A DNA stretch of 64,000 nt from Pseudoalteromonas piscicida (GTDB lineage Bacteria; Pseudomonadota; Gammaproteobacteria; Enterobacterales; Alteromonadaceae). The stretch lies in contig NZ_CP021646.1 of the NCBI RefSeq assembly GCF_002208135.1, forward strand, positions 665,501 through 729,500, read 5' to 3'. Made by a program: the position numbers and the translations under genes. The notes under the pieces were generated by a model, which was not told where the DNA came from, did no database searches, and was given only the letters and a program-made list of their open reading frames with translations. Of the stretch, positions 45,831 to 55,694 are shown piece after piece (position 1 is the first letter of the stretch; every line of letters starts with the position of its first letter).

Positions 45831-46439
45831 ATGGAACAATATATTAATTTATTTATAAAAGCGGTTTTCATTGAAAACTTAGCTTTGTCTTTCTTCTTAG
45901 GTATGTGTACTTTCTTGGCGGTATCTAAGAAAGTAACCACGTCATTAGGTCTAGGTATTGCAGTAATCGTTGTTCTAGGTATTTCTGTACCTGTAAACAA
46001 CTTAGTTTATCACGCAGTGCTAGCACCTGGTGCATTGGAGTGGTTAGGGTTCCCTGAAGTGGATCTTAGCTTCCTACGATTCTTGACGTTTATTGGTGTA
46101 ATCGCAGCGCTTGTTCAAATTCTAGAAATGACATTGGACAAGTTCTTCCCTGCACTGTACAACGCACTGGGTATCTTCCTACCGCTAATCACAGTTAACT
46201 GTGCGATTTTCGGTGCGGTATCATTCATGGTTGAGCGTAACCTAAACTTCGGTGAATCTGTAGTTTATGGTCTAGGTTCAGGTGTGGGCTGGGCACTTGC
46301 TATCGTATTGTTAGCAGGTATTCGTGAGAAGATGAAGTATGCAGACGTTCCTGATGGTTTACGTGGCTTAGGTATTACCTTTGTTACTGTAGGTCTAATG
46401 GGCTTTGGCTTCATGTCATTCTCTGGTATTTCACTGTAA
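45831..46439 (+). CDS. nqrE: Na+-translocating NADH:quinone reductase subunit E
   Basis: Six-TM subunit of 202 aa, homologous to NqrD but inserted with inverted topology. It contributes cysteines to the shared intramembrane Fe site: [12 protein letters not shown] and [14 protein letters not shown]. The opening [20 protein letters not shown] is highly typical. Ribosome site GGGGAGAG 6 bp upstream; nqrF follows after 20 bp. Confidence 0.96.
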   Translation: MEQYINLFIKAVFIENLALSFFLGMCTFLAVSKKVTTSLGLGIAVIVVLGISVPVNNLVYHAVLAPGALEWLGFPEVDLSFLRFLTFIGVIAALVQILEMTLDKFFPALYNALGIFLPLITVNCAIFGAVSFMVERNLNFGESVVYGLGSGVGWALAIVLLAGIREKMKYADVPDGLRGLGITFVTVGLMGFGFMSFSGISL

Positions 46440-46459
46440 GGTAGCGAGGAAACTATACG

Positions 46460-47686
46460 ATGGAAACTATTGTATTAGGCGTAAGCATGTTCATCGCTAT
46501 CGTTGTGATGCTAGTGCTTATTATCATTGCAGCGAAATCGAAGCTTGTAGCAAGCGGTGACGTTACAATTGATATTAACGGCGATCCTGAAAAAGCGATC
46601 AAGACTCCTGCTGGCGGTAAGCTACTAGGTGCACTTGCAAACGCGGGTATTTTCGTATCGTCTGCGTGTGGTGGCGGTGGCTCATGTGGCCAGTGTCGCG
46701 TACATATTAAAGAGGGTGGTGGTGATATTCTACCAACCGAACTTGACCATATCTCTAAAGGTGAAGCACGTGAAGGCTGTCGTCTAGCGTGTCAGGTTAA
46801 CGTTAAAAACGACATGGAAATCGAAGTTGAAGAATCAATCTTCGGTGTTAAAAAATGGGAGTGTACAGTTATCTCTAACGATAACAAAGCAACCTTCATC
46901 AAGGAGCTAAAACTAGGCATCCCTGAAGGTGAAGTTGTACCTTTCCGTGCCGGTGGTTACATTCAGATTGAAGCACCAGCTCACCATGTTAAATATGCAG
47001 ACTATGATATTCCTGAAGAATATCGTGCTGACTGGGAACGTTTTGGTTTCTTTAAGCTAGAGTCTAAAGTTGACGAAGAAACGATCCGTGCATACTCAAT
47101 GGCTAACTATCCAGAAGAGTTCGGCATCATTATGCTAAACGTACGTATCGCGACTCCGCCGCCAAATAACCTAACTTTACCTTGTGGTAAGATGTCATCG
47201 TACATCTGGTCACTAAAAGAGGGTGACAAGGTTACCATTTCTGGTCCATTCGGTGAATTCTTCGCGAAAGACACAGATGCAGAAATGGTATTCGTTGGTG
47301 GTGGTGCTGGTATGGCGCCAATGCGTTCACACATCTTCGATCAGCTTAAGCGTCTTAACTCTAAGCGTAAGATGTCTTTCTGGTACGGTGCACGTTCTAA
47401 GCGTGAAATGTTCTACGTGGAAGACTTCGACGGTCTAGCAGAAGAAAATGATAACTTCGAATGGCATGTTGCCCTTTCAGATCCTCAACCAGAGGATAAC
47501 TGGGAAGGTTACACTGGCTTCATTCATAACGTACTTTTTGAAAACTATCTTAAAGACCATGAAGCGCCAGAAGATTGTGAGTTCTACATGTGTGGTCCTC
47601 CAATGATGAACGCGGCAGTGATTAACATGCTTAAAGACTTAGGTGTTGAAGACGAAAACATCCTACTTGATGACTTCGGTGGTTAA
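46460..47686 (+). CDS. nqrF: Na+-translocating NADH:quinone reductase subunit F
   Basis: Electron-input subunit of 408 aa. An N-terminal TM helix (about 4-26) is followed by a plant-type [2Fe-2S] ferredoxin domain with C70, C76, C79 and C111 ([10 protein letters not shown]...), then an FAD domain with RAYSMANYP and an NADH domain with [13 protein letters not shown] and CGPPMM. It oxidises NADH and passes electrons into the complex. Last gene of nqrABCDEF, ended by a strong hairpin. Confidence 0.97.
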   Translation: METIVLGVSMFIAIVVMLVLIIIAAKSKLVASGDVTIDINGDPEKAIKTPAGGKLLGALANAGIFVSSACGGGGSCGQCRVHIKEGGGDILPTELDHISKGEAREGCRLACQVNVKNDMEIEVEESIFGVKKWECTVISNDNKATFIKELKLGIPEGEVVPFRAGGYIQIEAPAHHVKYADYDIPEEYRADWERFGFFKLESKVDEETIRAYSMANYPEEFGIIMLNVRIATPPPNNLTLPCGKMSSYIWSLKEGDKVTISGPFGEFFAKDTDAEMVFVGGGAGMAPMRSHIFDQLKRLNSKRKMSFWYGARSKREMFYVEDFDGLAEENDNFEWHVALSDPQPEDNWEGYTGFIHNVLFENYLKDHEAPEDCEFYMCGPPMMNAAVINMLKDLGVEDENILLDDFGG

Positions 47687-47724
47687 TTAGGCTTCGGTCT
47701 AACGATGAACTTAAGTTAGAATAT

Positions 47725-47762
47725 AAGCCCTCCAGCAAAATACTTTGCTCGAGGGCTTTTTT
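47725..47762 (+). terminator. Terminator of nqrABCDEF
   Basis: Two stacked stems (AAGCCCTC/GAGGGCTT and AGCAAA/TTTGCT) around a four-base loop, then TTTTTT. apbE lies beyond, so it depends on read-through or its own promoter. Confidence 0.9.
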
Positions 47763-47794
47763 ATACCCGTTGGTACTAAACTCAGGGAATTCTG

Positions 47795-48826
47795 ATGCAA
47801 GCAAGTGACGCTTTTTTATCTCGATTTTTTATCATTTCGTTTTTATTCGTTTTTTTAACAGGGTGCCAAGACGCAAAACCTGAAGCTAAGGAAATCGTGC
47901 TGTCCGGCAAAACCATGGGTACGACATACAACATTAAGGTATTCCCCGGCGAAAAGCTGCTCGAACAAGCGCAGTTGCACGATGAGGTTGAGCAAGCATT
48001 AAAGGTTGTTAATCAATCTATGTCCACTTATATACCAGATTCTGAGATTAACCAGTTCAATCGTTTAGCAGCGAATACAGTCATGCCTATTAGTGAAGAT
48101 TTTCGCTTGGTAGTTGCTGAGTCTATCCGCCTTGGAAAGTCGACCAAAACGCTTGATGTTACGATGGGACCACTTATCGATTTGTGGGGGTTTGGTCCTG
48201 ACAAAAGGCCAACAATGCGTCCGTCGCAGGCTGAGTTAGACGATATGCGCACTCGTATCGGTGTCGATAAGCTTATTTTAAATAATCGTGGTCTTGCGAA
48301 GACAGTTGCGGGGCTTGAATTATCATTCTCTGCAACCGCTAAAGGTTATGGCATAGATAAGGTCGCTGAGGTGATTGAGAGCCATGATATTCATGACTAT
48401 ATGGTTGAAATCGGCGGCGAGCTTCGTGTTTCTGGCAAGAAACCGGATGGTGAGTGGCGTATCGCTATCGAGAAACCCGATGCACCTGTTGGTCAACGCC
48501 AAATTCACCGTGTGATAGAGCCTGGCAAAAATGGTATTGCAACCTCAGGTGACTACCGTATTTTCTATGAAATGGACGGTGAAACCTTTACACACCTTAT
48601 TGACCCAACAACAGGTCGCCCGGTTAAACATGAGCTAGTATCGGTAACGGTACTGCATCCATCTGCGATGACGGCTGATGGCTTAGCGACAGCATTGACC
48701 GTGATGGGCACGGAGCGCGCAAAGGCGTATGCCACCGAGCATCAACTCCCCGTATATTTGATGTATAAAAGCCCTGAAGGGATCAAGAGTTACGCAAGTG
48801 AAGCGTTTGAGCCGTACTTGAATTAA
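47795..48826 (+). CDS. apbE: FAD:protein FMN transferase
   Basis: ApbE, 343 aa, a periplasmic lipoprotein (lipobox LTGC, C24) that uses FAD and Mg2+ to attach FMN to Thr in NqrB and NqrC. The family blocks are GTTYNIKV, SDWGFG-like LIDLWGFGPDKRP, ATAKGYGIDKVAE, EIGGELRVSG, and the late ATSGDYR and HLIDPTTGRP. Its place after nqrF fits this role. Confidence 0.94.
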   Translation: MQASDAFLSRFFIISFLFVFLTGCQDAKPEAKEIVLSGKTMGTTYNIKVFPGEKLLEQAQLHDEVEQALKVVNQSMSTYIPDSEINQFNRLAANTVMPISEDFRLVVAESIRLGKSTKTLDVTMGPLIDLWGFGPDKRPTMRPSQAELDDMRTRIGVDKLILNNRGLAKTVAGLELSFSATAKGYGIDKVAEVIESHDIHDYMVEIGGELRVSGKKPDGEWRIAIEKPDAPVGQRQIHRVIEPGKNGIATSGDYRIFYEMDGETFTHLIDPTTGRPVKHELVSVTVLHPSAMTADGLATALTVMGTERAKAYATEHQLPVYLMYKSPEGIKSYASEAFEPYLN

Positions 48827-48850
48827 GCTGTGCAACACCCCATAATTTAA

Positions 48851-48879
48851 TTGTGAGTGACGCCATGAAAGCGTATAAT
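48851..48879 (+). promoter_or_regulatory. Sigma-70 promoter of nqrM
   Basis: TTGTGA and a perfect TATAAT are 17 bp apart, ending 47 bp before nqrM. Inverted repeats TGAGTGA/TCACTCA (48854-48860, 48890-48896) surround the -10 box and could bind a regulator or fold in the leader. Confidence 0.6.
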
Positions 48880-48926
48880 TTGCGCGTCGTCACTCAATTC
48901 AATGTAGCAATAAAAGGGGCTAGATA

Positions 48927-49139
48927 ATGTCTTTATTCCTCCTTACTTTCGGTTTACTTATGCTTATCGCTGTTGCGATGGCTGTAGGCGTTATCGTACA
49001 AAAGAAATCCATGGCGAGTAGCTGTGGTGGTTTGGGCTCAATGGGTATTGATAAAATCTGTGATTGCGACGATCCATGCGACAAACGCAAAAAGCGGTTA
49101 GCAAAAGAAGAGATGTGGAAAGAAAACCAGATCCTGTAA
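48927..49139 (+). CDS. nqrM: Na+-NQR maturation protein NqrM
   Basis: Small DUF539 protein of 70 aa required to deliver iron to the NqrD/NqrE Cys4 site. One N-terminal TM helix (about 3-25) is followed by a cytoplasmic tail with SSCGGLGSMGIDKICDCDDPC (read as C33, C45, C47, C51), the cysteine pattern of the family, and a basic end. Preceded by AAAGGGGC. It completes the nqr-apbE-nqrM locus. Confidence 0.93.
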   Translation: MSLFLLTFGLLMLIAVAMAVGVIVQKKSMASSCGGLGSMGIDKICDCDDPCDKRKKRLAKEEMWKENQIL

Positions 49140-49159
49140 CCGTGGAATAATATTAATTG

Positions 49160-49185
49160 AAAACGCAAGCTTAGCTTGCGTTTTT
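49160..49185 (+). terminator. Terminator of nqrM
   Basis: AAACGCAAGC/GCTTGCGTTT hairpin with a TTA loop and T-run. Confidence 0.9.
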
Positions 49186-49219
49186 GCTTTTTGGGTAACA
49201 AACCTCAGGTGAAGTAAAT

Positions 49220-49819
49220 ATGCAACGGCAACTCTATTTTGTTCGTCATGGTGAAACGACCATGTCAGACCATCTACTCGGAGTGACCGATCCCGAATTG
49301 AGTACAGCCGGCGCTCAGCAATTGCTGCAATCGTTAACGAGTCTAGGTGGTCTGCAGCGTGTTATTAGTTCGCCACGAAAGCGCTGCCTGAATACCGCGA
49401 AAGCATTTGCAAAACAGTATCAACTCCCCGTTGACGTGGAGCCGAATCTCGCCGAATTTGACTTTGGACAATGGGATGGAAAACCCTATGATACACTTTG
49501 GCGCGACACCCAATCTCCAAGTATTGGTGACTTTTGGCAAAACCCTTGGCAGCACACGCCTCCTGAGGGCGAGTCTATGCATGATTTTCATCATCGGGTT
49601 GCCACGTGGTGGCACAGCATTTTGGCGTCGCCAAGTGAAGAGTGTATCGCCGTCGTCGCGCATGCAGGCGTAATAAAAGCGCTTATTGCACTTATTCTTG
49701 ACCTGCCACCGGAATTTACCGCACACCAGTCAAATATAACTATTCCTTATGCGGGTATAGTAAAAGTTGAGATATTTTACGACAGTAATCAAAGCGCTTG
49801 GCCAAAAGTTGTATTTTAG
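49220..49819 (+). CDS. cobC: Histidine phosphatase, probable alpha-ribazole-5'-phosphate phosphatase
   Basis: Phosphoglycerate-mutase-like phosphatase of 199 aa. The phospho-His is in the N-terminal FVRHGET block, and the second His in VVAHAGVIKAL. Such enzymes hydrolyse many phosphoesters, but the position next to a B12 riboswitch and the cobalamin operon indicates CobC, which dephosphorylates alpha-ribazole phosphate or adenosylcobalamin phosphate. It is upstream of the riboswitch, so it may not share its control. Confidence 0.8.
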   Translation: MQRQLYFVRHGETTMSDHLLGVTDPELSTAGAQQLLQSLTSLGGLQRVISSPRKRCLNTAKAFAKQYQLPVDVEPNLAEFDFGQWDGKPYDTLWRDTQSPSIGDFWQNPWQHTPPEGESMHDFHHRVATWWHSILASPSEECIAVVAHAGVIKALIALILDLPPEFTAHQSNITIPYAGIVKVEIFYDSNQSAWPKVVF

Positions 49820-49851
49820 ACGTCTAGACTTCATAATATTGCAAATTTCAC

Positions 49852-49952
49852 GATAGGCAGATATTGGGAATGAGGTGTGAGTCCTCAACTGTCCCCGCAA
49901 CTGTAAGTGTTTGAGTGTTATCTCTTGCATAAGTCAGATACCAAGGCCTATC
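49852..49952 (+). promoter_or_regulatory. Adenosylcobalamin riboswitch
   Basis: The class-defining core is present: GGGAATGAGGTG, then TCCTCAACTGTCCCCGCAAC and TGTAAG, and a B12-box-like AGTCAGATACCAAGGCC. The closing stem P1 is GATAGG (49852-49857) with CCTATC (49947-49952). A downstream hairpin (ACTTAAG/CTTAAGT, 49958-49979) lacks a T-run, so control is probably at translation initiation of the btuD start at 50036. It would shut off the operon when adenosylcobalamin is plentiful. Confidence 0.93.
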
Positions 49953-50035
49953 CATATACTTAAGCGGGCAGACTTAAGTCAAAGTAGCAGCTTACTCGCT
50001 AGGTTGTCTCTTTGCCGTGCCCAATCAGAGGTGCT

Positions 50036-50833
50036 ATGGCGGTCACTCCACAGTTTCAAGTCGATAAACTTAGCGTGCAGCTTGGTGGTAAAGCCATCTT
50101 AAAGGCACTCAGCTTTGCTATTAATTCGGGTGAATTTATTGGTTTGCTCGGACCGAATGGAGCTGGAAAGTCGACCTTGCTGCGCACGTTATATCAATAC
50201 ACAACGCCAAGCTCTGGGGCGCTACTTTTTAACGGTAAGCCGCTAGCCAGTTATGGACGTAAGGCCTACGCGAGAAATGTTGCCGTCGTGCTACAAGAGA
50301 TCCCCGCTGAGTTTACTCTGCCATTATTCGATATGGTATTGATGGGGCTAACACCAAACAAATCACTGCTCGCGACAACGACGGCTGCTGAAAAACAGGC
50401 AATCTTACATGCCATTGAGCAGGTTGGATTGAGCCATAAGTTGGAGCAATGTTTTAGCTCCTTGTCTGGTGGGGAGAAGCAAAGGGCAATGATCGCACGT
50501 GCTATGGTGCAAGCGCCTCAAGTATTAATAATGGATGAGCCCACCAGCCATTTGGACATTAAATATCAAATCCAAATTATGGAACTGGCCAAACAGCTTG
50601 GCGTTACTATCATTGCCTCTTTTCACGATTTAAATTTGGCTAGCGCCTTGTGCGACCGCTTATTAGTATTAAATAACGGTGAGCTTGTTGCAGATGGGTC
50701 GCCACTTGAAGTCATTAACGAAACCCTATTAAGCCAAGTTTTTGGAGTATGTGCTGGGGTTTCTGCTGTCCGTCATCCGCCCAATAACAGTGAGATCCCG
50801 CATATACGCTTTCATTACGGATATCAGTTATGA
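50036..50833 (+). CDS. btuD: Cobalamin ABC transporter ATP-binding protein (BtuD-like)
   Basis: ATPase of 265 aa of the FecCDE/BtuCD class. Walker A is GPNGAGKST, the signature SSLSGGEKQRAMIARAM, and Walker B QVLIMDEPTSHLD, with the switch His in ASFHDLN. The ATG at 50036 follows CAGAGGTG; an in-frame TTG at 50012 is rejected. First gene under the B12 riboswitch, overlapping btuC by four bases (ATGA). Together with btuC and btuF it makes a complete B12 importer. Confidence 0.9.
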   Translation: MAVTPQFQVDKLSVQLGGKAILKALSFAINSGEFIGLLGPNGAGKSTLLRTLYQYTTPSSGALLFNGKPLASYGRKAYARNVAVVLQEIPAEFTLPLFDMVLMGLTPNKSLLATTTAAEKQAILHAIEQVGLSHKLEQCFSSLSGGEKQRAMIARAMVQAPQVLIMDEPTSHLDIKYQIQIMELAKQLGVTIIASFHDLNLASALCDRLLVLNNGELVADGSPLEVINETLLSQVFGVCAGVSAVRHPPNNSEIPHIRFHYGYQL

Positions 50834-51855
50834 TTGCCGCAAAGCGGATCGCGTTGATCTCGGTACTGCTATTGAGTTTATGCTGTTTTAGCATGCTGAT
50901 GGCACTTAAGATCGGTGCGATTGATTTATCTTGGCATACGGTCATACAAGCGATTATTAATTTCGATCCCAACGTACTTCAACAACGGGTGGTAGTTGAA
51001 CTTCGTCTGCCACGGACGTTACTGGCGATGAGCGCGGGAGCAGGACTGGCGATAGCGGGTCTTATTTTGCAAACCGTGACGCGTAACCCTCTAGCTGATC
51101 CTTATTTATTTGGTATTTCTTCAGGTGCTTCATTCGGTGTGGTGGTACTTATCGCGCTGTTTGGTGCACAGTCTAGTTTAATGATGTCTGGGGCTGCATT
51201 TGTCGGAAGTTTGCTGTCTATCTTGCTGCTTTTATTTGTGGCAAAACGCAATGCACTGCAGCAGGTGGAAACTATGCTCTTGGCGGGCGTCGCACTTTCT
51301 TTTCTGTTCAGTGCCTTTACCAGTTTGTTGCTTTATTGGAGTGACCCTCAAGCCATCAGTGCAATCTTGTTTTGGAATCTAGGCTCATTTGCAAGGGCGA
51401 GCTGGCAATGGCTATGGCTTCCATGTTTGGTCGTGTTGCTGAGTTTTATCACGCTTTTAGTGATGCGTCGGCCACTCAACGCCTTGTTGCTCGGAGATGA
51501 GAGTGCCACCACGCTTGGCGTGAATGTAGGACGAGTACGAATAGGTATGTTGTTATTGAGCTCCTTACTCACCGCAGTACTTGTGGCTGCGTGCGGCGGA
51601 GTCGGATTTGTAGGCTTGATGATCCCGCATATCGTGCGCTTTTTTATCTCGCAAGCAAAGGTTATTGGGCTTGTGGCCACCGCGCTTTGCGGTTCGCTTT
51701 TGATGCTATGGGTGGATGTATTGTCGCGCACTCTTATCGATAATCAGGAGCTTCCCGTGGGCGTGATCACCGCCGCCATTGGCAGCGTGTTCTTCTTAGC
51801 ATTGCTTATTTTCAAAAATCGCCGCTCTGGAGGCGTCGGAGTTACCCATGGTTAA
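50830..51855 (+). CDS. btuC: Cobalamin ABC transporter permease (BtuC-like)
   Basis: FecCD-family permease of 341 aa with about 10 TM helices. Motifs VELRLPRTLLAMSAGAGLAIAG, RNPLADPYLFGISSGASFG and the cytoplasmic EAA-like GLMIPHIVRF segment are typical of BtuC/FhuB relatives. The start overlaps btuD, and the end overlaps cobT by 8 bp, so they are translationally coupled. Confidence 0.92.
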   Translation: MIAAKRIALISVLLLSLCCFSMLMALKIGAIDLSWHTVIQAIINFDPNVLQQRVVVELRLPRTLLAMSAGAGLAIAGLILQTVTRNPLADPYLFGISSGASFGVVVLIALFGAQSSLMMSGAAFVGSLLSILLLLFVAKRNALQQVETMLLAGVALSFLFSAFTSLLLYWSDPQAISAILFWNLGSFARASWQWLWLPCLVVLLSFITLLVMRRPLNALLLGDESATTLGVNVGRVRIGMLLLSSLLTAVLVAACGGVGFVGLMIPHIVRFFISQAKVIGLVATALCGSLLMLWVDVLSRTLIDNQELPVGVITAAIGSVFFLALLIFKNRRSGGVGVTHG

Positions 51856-52903
51856 ACCGTTAGATACACGCTTAAACACGCTTATTCAACAGCGCATTGA
51901 CTTAAAAACCAAACCGCTAGGTGCGCTTGGTAAGCTTGAAGCCTTGGCTGCGCAGCTAGTACAGATCTTCTCACAAGGGCTGACGCAATTGGACATAGAG
52001 CACTTAGCAATAACACGCCCTGCAATGTTTGTTTTTGCGGGCGACCATGGTATTGCAAGCCAAGGGGTTTCTATTGCGCCAAGCGAAGTGACTGGGCAAA
52101 TGGTTGCAAACTTTGTGCAGGGTGGTGCAGCGATCAACGTCTTTTGTCGGCAACTTGGTTGGCAGTTAACCGTAGTAGACTGCGGCACATTAGTGCCATG
52201 TGAGCCTGCGCCGAATTTGCGCTCGCAGCGACTTGGCGATATTACTCACGCTTTTCATAAACAGCCCGCGATGAGCGAAATACAGCTCAAGCAAGGGCTT
52301 GAATATGGAGAACAAGTGGTGATGTCCGCTATTGCAGCAGGTAGCAACGTGATTGCTTTTGGTGAAATGGGGATTGGCAATACCAGTTCCGCAGCTGCAA
52401 TTTTAGCAGCGCTCAGTGGTGCGAGTGTGGAATTATGTGTGGGGCGCGGTACAGGCATTGACGATGAAACGCTTTGCAAAAAACGGGCACTTATCAAACA
52501 GGCTCTAGAATATCATCAAGATAAGCTTGCGACGCCAGAACAAATTTTGCAGCGCCTTGGTGGCTTTGAAATTGTGCAAATGGTTGGCGCCATGCTGGCG
52601 GTTGCACGTGCACAAAAAGTAATCATAGTGGATGGTTTCATCTCCACCGCAGCGGCTATGCTGGCAAGTAGAATAGCACCACATAGTAAGCAATATATGG
52701 TGTTTGCTCACGGCTCTATGGAGCAAGGCCATAAGTTAATGTTAGAGCAGTTAAATGCTGAGCCATTACTACATTTAGATATGCGCTTGGGTGAGGGTAC
52801 GGGAGCCGCGCTAGCGCTACCATTATTACAAGCTGCGCTAGGCTTTTTTTGCGAAATGGCAAGCTTTGCCGATGCCCACGTTACGCAAGTGGTAGACGCA
52901 TAA
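51848..52903 (+). CDS. cobT: Nicotinate-nucleotide-dimethylbenzimidazole phosphoribosyltransferase
   Basis: CobT, 351 aa, activates the lower ligand by making alpha-ribazole phosphate from DMB and nicotinate mononucleotide. Family features are LDTRLNTLIQQRIDLKTKPLGALGKLE, FAGDHGIASQGVS, GEMGIGNTSSAAA, and the catalytic Glu in MRLGEGTGAALALPLL. Overlaps btuC upstream; its stop overlaps the cobS start (TAATG). Confidence 0.95.
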   Translation: MVKPLDTRLNTLIQQRIDLKTKPLGALGKLEALAAQLVQIFSQGLTQLDIEHLAITRPAMFVFAGDHGIASQGVSIAPSEVTGQMVANFVQGGAAINVFCRQLGWQLTVVDCGTLVPCEPAPNLRSQRLGDITHAFHKQPAMSEIQLKQGLEYGEQVVMSAIAAGSNVIAFGEMGIGNTSSAAAILAALSGASVELCVGRGTGIDDETLCKKRALIKQALEYHQDKLATPEQILQRLGGFEIVQMVGAMLAVARAQKVIIVDGFISTAAAMLASRIAPHSKQYMVFAHGSMEQGHKLMLEQLNAEPLLHLDMRLGEGTGAALALPLLQAALGFFCEMASFADAHVTQVVDA

Positions 52904-53685
52904 TGCAGTGGCAACAAGAGTGGCGACTGTTTAGGCTTGCCGTGGTGTTTTTAACGCGAGTGCCAATTCGCCTGGATCCCGCCCCTTCATCCAATGAACT
53001 CAACGAAGTGAGTGGTTACTTTGCTTTAGTTGGTTTATTTGTGGGAGGATTATCGGCCATGCTTGGCTATGTTGCCAGTGATAGTGTATCACCAATGTTC
53101 GGCGCTGTTGTTGCACTGGCTGCGGGTATTTTACTTACCGGCGCTTTTCACGAAGATGGTTTTGCTGATGTTTTTGACGGTTTTGGCGGTGGCTGGAGCC
53201 GTGAACAAAAGCTTGAGATCATGAAAGATAGCCGTCTTGGTACATATGGTAGTTGTGCGCTGATATTGCTGTTATTGGCCAAATTTGCGCTTTTGAGCAT
53301 GCTCTTCAATGATTTTGCAATGACACTCGCTTCGCTTATTTTAGCCCACAGCCTAAGCCGTGCCTTTGCGGTGTCTTTAATCGGTGCGCTTAACTATGTA
53401 CAGGCTGATAAGCTGAGCAAAGTTAAGCCGGTAGCGAAACATCTATCGGGTGCTGCGGTGACTCGTCTTATGCTCACTACCATCGCGATTTTAATTTTTT
53501 GTTGGCTATGGCTTGCGCTTTCACTGTTCGACTTGCTGATGCTGTGCACTGGTTTATTTGTGCTAAGACTTGTGTGCATTAAATGGTTTAACGCTCAGCT
53601 TGGTGGTTACACCGGAGACTGTTTAGGGGCCGCGCAGCAACTCGCTGAGCTTGTTATTTTGCTTTTTATTGTGGGTCATCTTTAA
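52903..53685 (+). CDS. cobS: Adenosylcobinamide-GDP ribazoletransferase (cobalamin synthase)
   Basis: CobS, 260 aa, multi-spanning membrane enzyme joining adenosylcobinamide-GDP and alpha-ribazole (phosphate). The ATG at 52903 overlaps the cobT stop and is chosen over an in-frame start within cobT. The hallmark acidic motif HEDGFADVFDGFGGG and the DSRLGTYG block (Mg2+/substrate site) are intact. About six TM helices. Its stop overlaps cobU (TAATG). Confidence 0.95.
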   Translation: MQWQQEWRLFRLAVVFLTRVPIRLDPAPSSNELNEVSGYFALVGLFVGGLSAMLGYVASDSVSPMFGAVVALAAGILLTGAFHEDGFADVFDGFGGGWSREQKLEIMKDSRLGTYGSCALILLLLAKFALLSMLFNDFAMTLASLILAHSLSRAFAVSLIGALNYVQADKLSKVKPVAKHLSGAAVTRLMLTTIAILIFCWLWLALSLFDLLMLCTGLFVLRLVCIKWFNAQLGGYTGDCLGAAQQLAELVILLFIVGHL

Positions 53686-54224
53686 TGGCACAAATACAGT
53701 TAATACTGGGCGGTGCTCGCTCAGGTAAGAGTCGCTTGGCAGAGCAGCGCGCTATTGTATTGTTAGAGCAAGGTGCGGTGAACGAACTTTACTATGTTGC
53801 AACTGCAAAGGCCCAAGATGAAGAAATGAAAAGCCGAGTGTTTGCTCACCAGATGCAGCGCGATAGCCGCTGGCAGCTAGTAGAAGAGCCGTGGCACATT
53901 GATAAGCTTATTGCTACTGCACGCGAAGATGCGCTGTTACTTATCGATTGTTTGACCTTGTGGCTGAGTTTTGGCTTATGCGAAATGGGTAAGGCCGCGA
54001 CCATAGACAAAAAGGAGCATTTACTGGCGGCACTAGAAAGCTGTGCTGCCACTGTTATTTTGGTGAGTAACGAAGTGGGACATGGGATAATCCCGTTGGG
54101 TGAGCTAAGCCGTGAGTTTGTTGATGAGTCTGGTTGGCTCCATCAAGACATTGCCAAAGTGGCCGACAGAGTCGACTTTGTTATTGCAGGCTTGCCACAA
54201 TGTTTAAAAGGTCAAGACGTATGA
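53685..54224 (+). CDS. cobU: Bifunctional adenosylcobinamide kinase/guanylyltransferase
   Basis: CobU, 179 aa, phosphorylates adenosylcobinamide and attaches GMP. The P-loop is [12 protein letters not shown], followed by [18 protein letters not shown] with the guanylylated His, [11 protein letters not shown] and [10 protein letters not shown]. Starts on the cobS stop; its stop overlaps the cobQ start (ATGA). Confidence 0.95.
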   Translation: MAQIQLILGGARSGKSRLAEQRAIVLLEQGAVNELYYVATAKAQDEEMKSRVFAHQMQRDSRWQLVEEPWHIDKLIATAREDALLLIDCLTLWLSFGLCEMGKAATIDKKEHLLAALESCAATVILVSNEVGHGIIPLGELSREFVDESGWLHQDIAKVADRVDFVIAGLPQCLKGQDV

Positions 54225-55693
54225 AAACCTTAATGGTGCAGGGCACCACGTCGGATGCCGGTAAAAGTACACTGGTTGCGGGACTTTGCCGGGTGCTGCA
54301 GCGTAGAGGCTTATCTGTTGCGCCTTTTAAGCCGCAAAATATGGCACTAAATAGTGCCGTCACACCTTGCGGCGGTGAAATTGGTCGGGCACAAGCACTC
54401 CAAGCCGAAGCCGCAAAAGTCCCGCTATCCACAGACTTTAATCCTATTTTGCTTAAGCCAAACTCTGACACCGGCGCACAAGTGATCATTCACGGCAAAG
54501 CCATTAGCAATATGGAAGCAGCCGCTTATCATGATTACAAAAAGGTAGCGATGGAGGCCGTACTTTCCTCACATCAACGCCTCAGCGAACAATTTGAGCT
54601 GTGCATAGTGGAAGGGGCGGGGAGCCCGGCTGAGATCAATCTGCGTGAAAATGACGTTGCCAATATGGGGTTTGCCTGTGAAGTTGCATGCCCCGTGATC
54701 ATTATCGCTGATATCGACAAAGGCGGGGTGTTCGCACACTTGGTTGGCACTCTTGCGCTATTAAGTGACTATGAACAAAGCTTGGTTAAGGGGTTTGTGA
54801 TCAATCGCTTCCGTGGTGATATTGCGTTATTGCAATCTGGACTTGACTGGCTCGAGCAAAAAACGGGTAAGCCGGTACTTGGGGTATTGCCCTATTTACA
54901 CGGCTTAGCGCTCGATGCAGAAGATGCGGTGACGGTGGACAATATCTGTGAACAGGGATCGTTAAGCGTCAGGGTCTTGCTATTTCCCCATATTAGTAAT
55001 CATACAGATTTTGACACCTTGCGCTTAAACCCTGAAGTGGATTTGCGTTATGTGCGCTATCAAGAATCTATCGGTCCTTGTGATTTAATCATATTGCCTG
55101 GCAGTAAAAATGTGTTGAGCGATTTAACCTTCTTACGCAAACAGGGTTGGGCGGAAGAAATCAAACGGCACCTGCGATACGGTGGTAAGGTACTTGGCGT
55201 GTGTGGCGGTTTGCAAATGTTAGGTAAATTCATCAGAGATCCAAATGCGGTGGAATCAACACTCGGCGAAGTCGCTGGGCTTGGTCTGGCTGACTTTGAG
55301 ACCACACTCTCAGAGCAAAAAGTACTGACGCAAGTATCTGGCATTTGCCAACTGGATGAGCAAGGTGCTGAAATTTTTGGTTACGAAATTCATGCTGGGG
55401 TCTCTTCTGGAGCGGCACTTGAGGTGCCATTCTTGCGATTTAACACACATCCAAATAACGGTGTGCAAGACGGTTTTATCTCTCAAGATAACCAAATTGC
55501 AGGCACCTATTTACATGGTTTATTTGATACGGTCGCAGCGACACAGGCTATCTTGTCTTGGGCTGGTATTAGGCAGGCGGGAACTACCGCGATTGATTTA
55601 GCGAAGCACAGAGAGCGGCAAATTACGCGTCTTGCCGACAGCTGTGAAGCACATTTAGATTGGCAAAAATTAATGAAAATAATTGAGGAATAA
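54221..55693 (+). CDS. cobQ: Cobyric acid synthase
   Basis: CobQ/CbiP, 490 aa, ATP- and glutamine-dependent amidation of the corrin side chains. The N-terminal dethiobiotin-synthetase-like domain has [12 protein letters not shown] and [10 protein letters not shown]. The C-terminal type 1 glutamine amidotransferase has its nucleophile Cys in [10 protein letters not shown] and His in GTYLHGLFD. The ATG at 54221 is coupled to cobU; an in-frame start at 54134 inside cobU is rejected. Its presence shows that cobyric acid precursors, not only cobinamide, can be used. Confidence 0.95.
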   Translation: MKTLMVQGTTSDAGKSTLVAGLCRVLQRRGLSVAPFKPQNMALNSAVTPCGGEIGRAQALQAEAAKVPLSTDFNPILLKPNSDTGAQVIIHGKAISNMEAAAYHDYKKVAMEAVLSSHQRLSEQFELCIVEGAGSPAEINLRENDVANMGFACEVACPVIIIADIDKGGVFAHLVGTLALLSDYEQSLVKGFVINRFRGDIALLQSGLDWLEQKTGKPVLGVLPYLHGLALDAEDAVTVDNICEQGSLSVRVLLFPHISNHTDFDTLRLNPEVDLRYVRYQESIGPCDLIILPGSKNVLSDLTFLRKQGWAEEIKRHLRYGGKVLGVCGGLQMLGKFIRDPNAVESTLGEVAGLGLADFETTLSEQKVLTQVSGICQLDEQGAEIFGYEIHAGVSSGAALEVPFLRFNTHPNNGVQDGFISQDNQIAGTYLHGLFDTVAATQAILSWAGIRQAGTTAIDLAKHRERQITRLADSCEAHLDWQKLMKIIEE

Positions 55694-55694
55694 C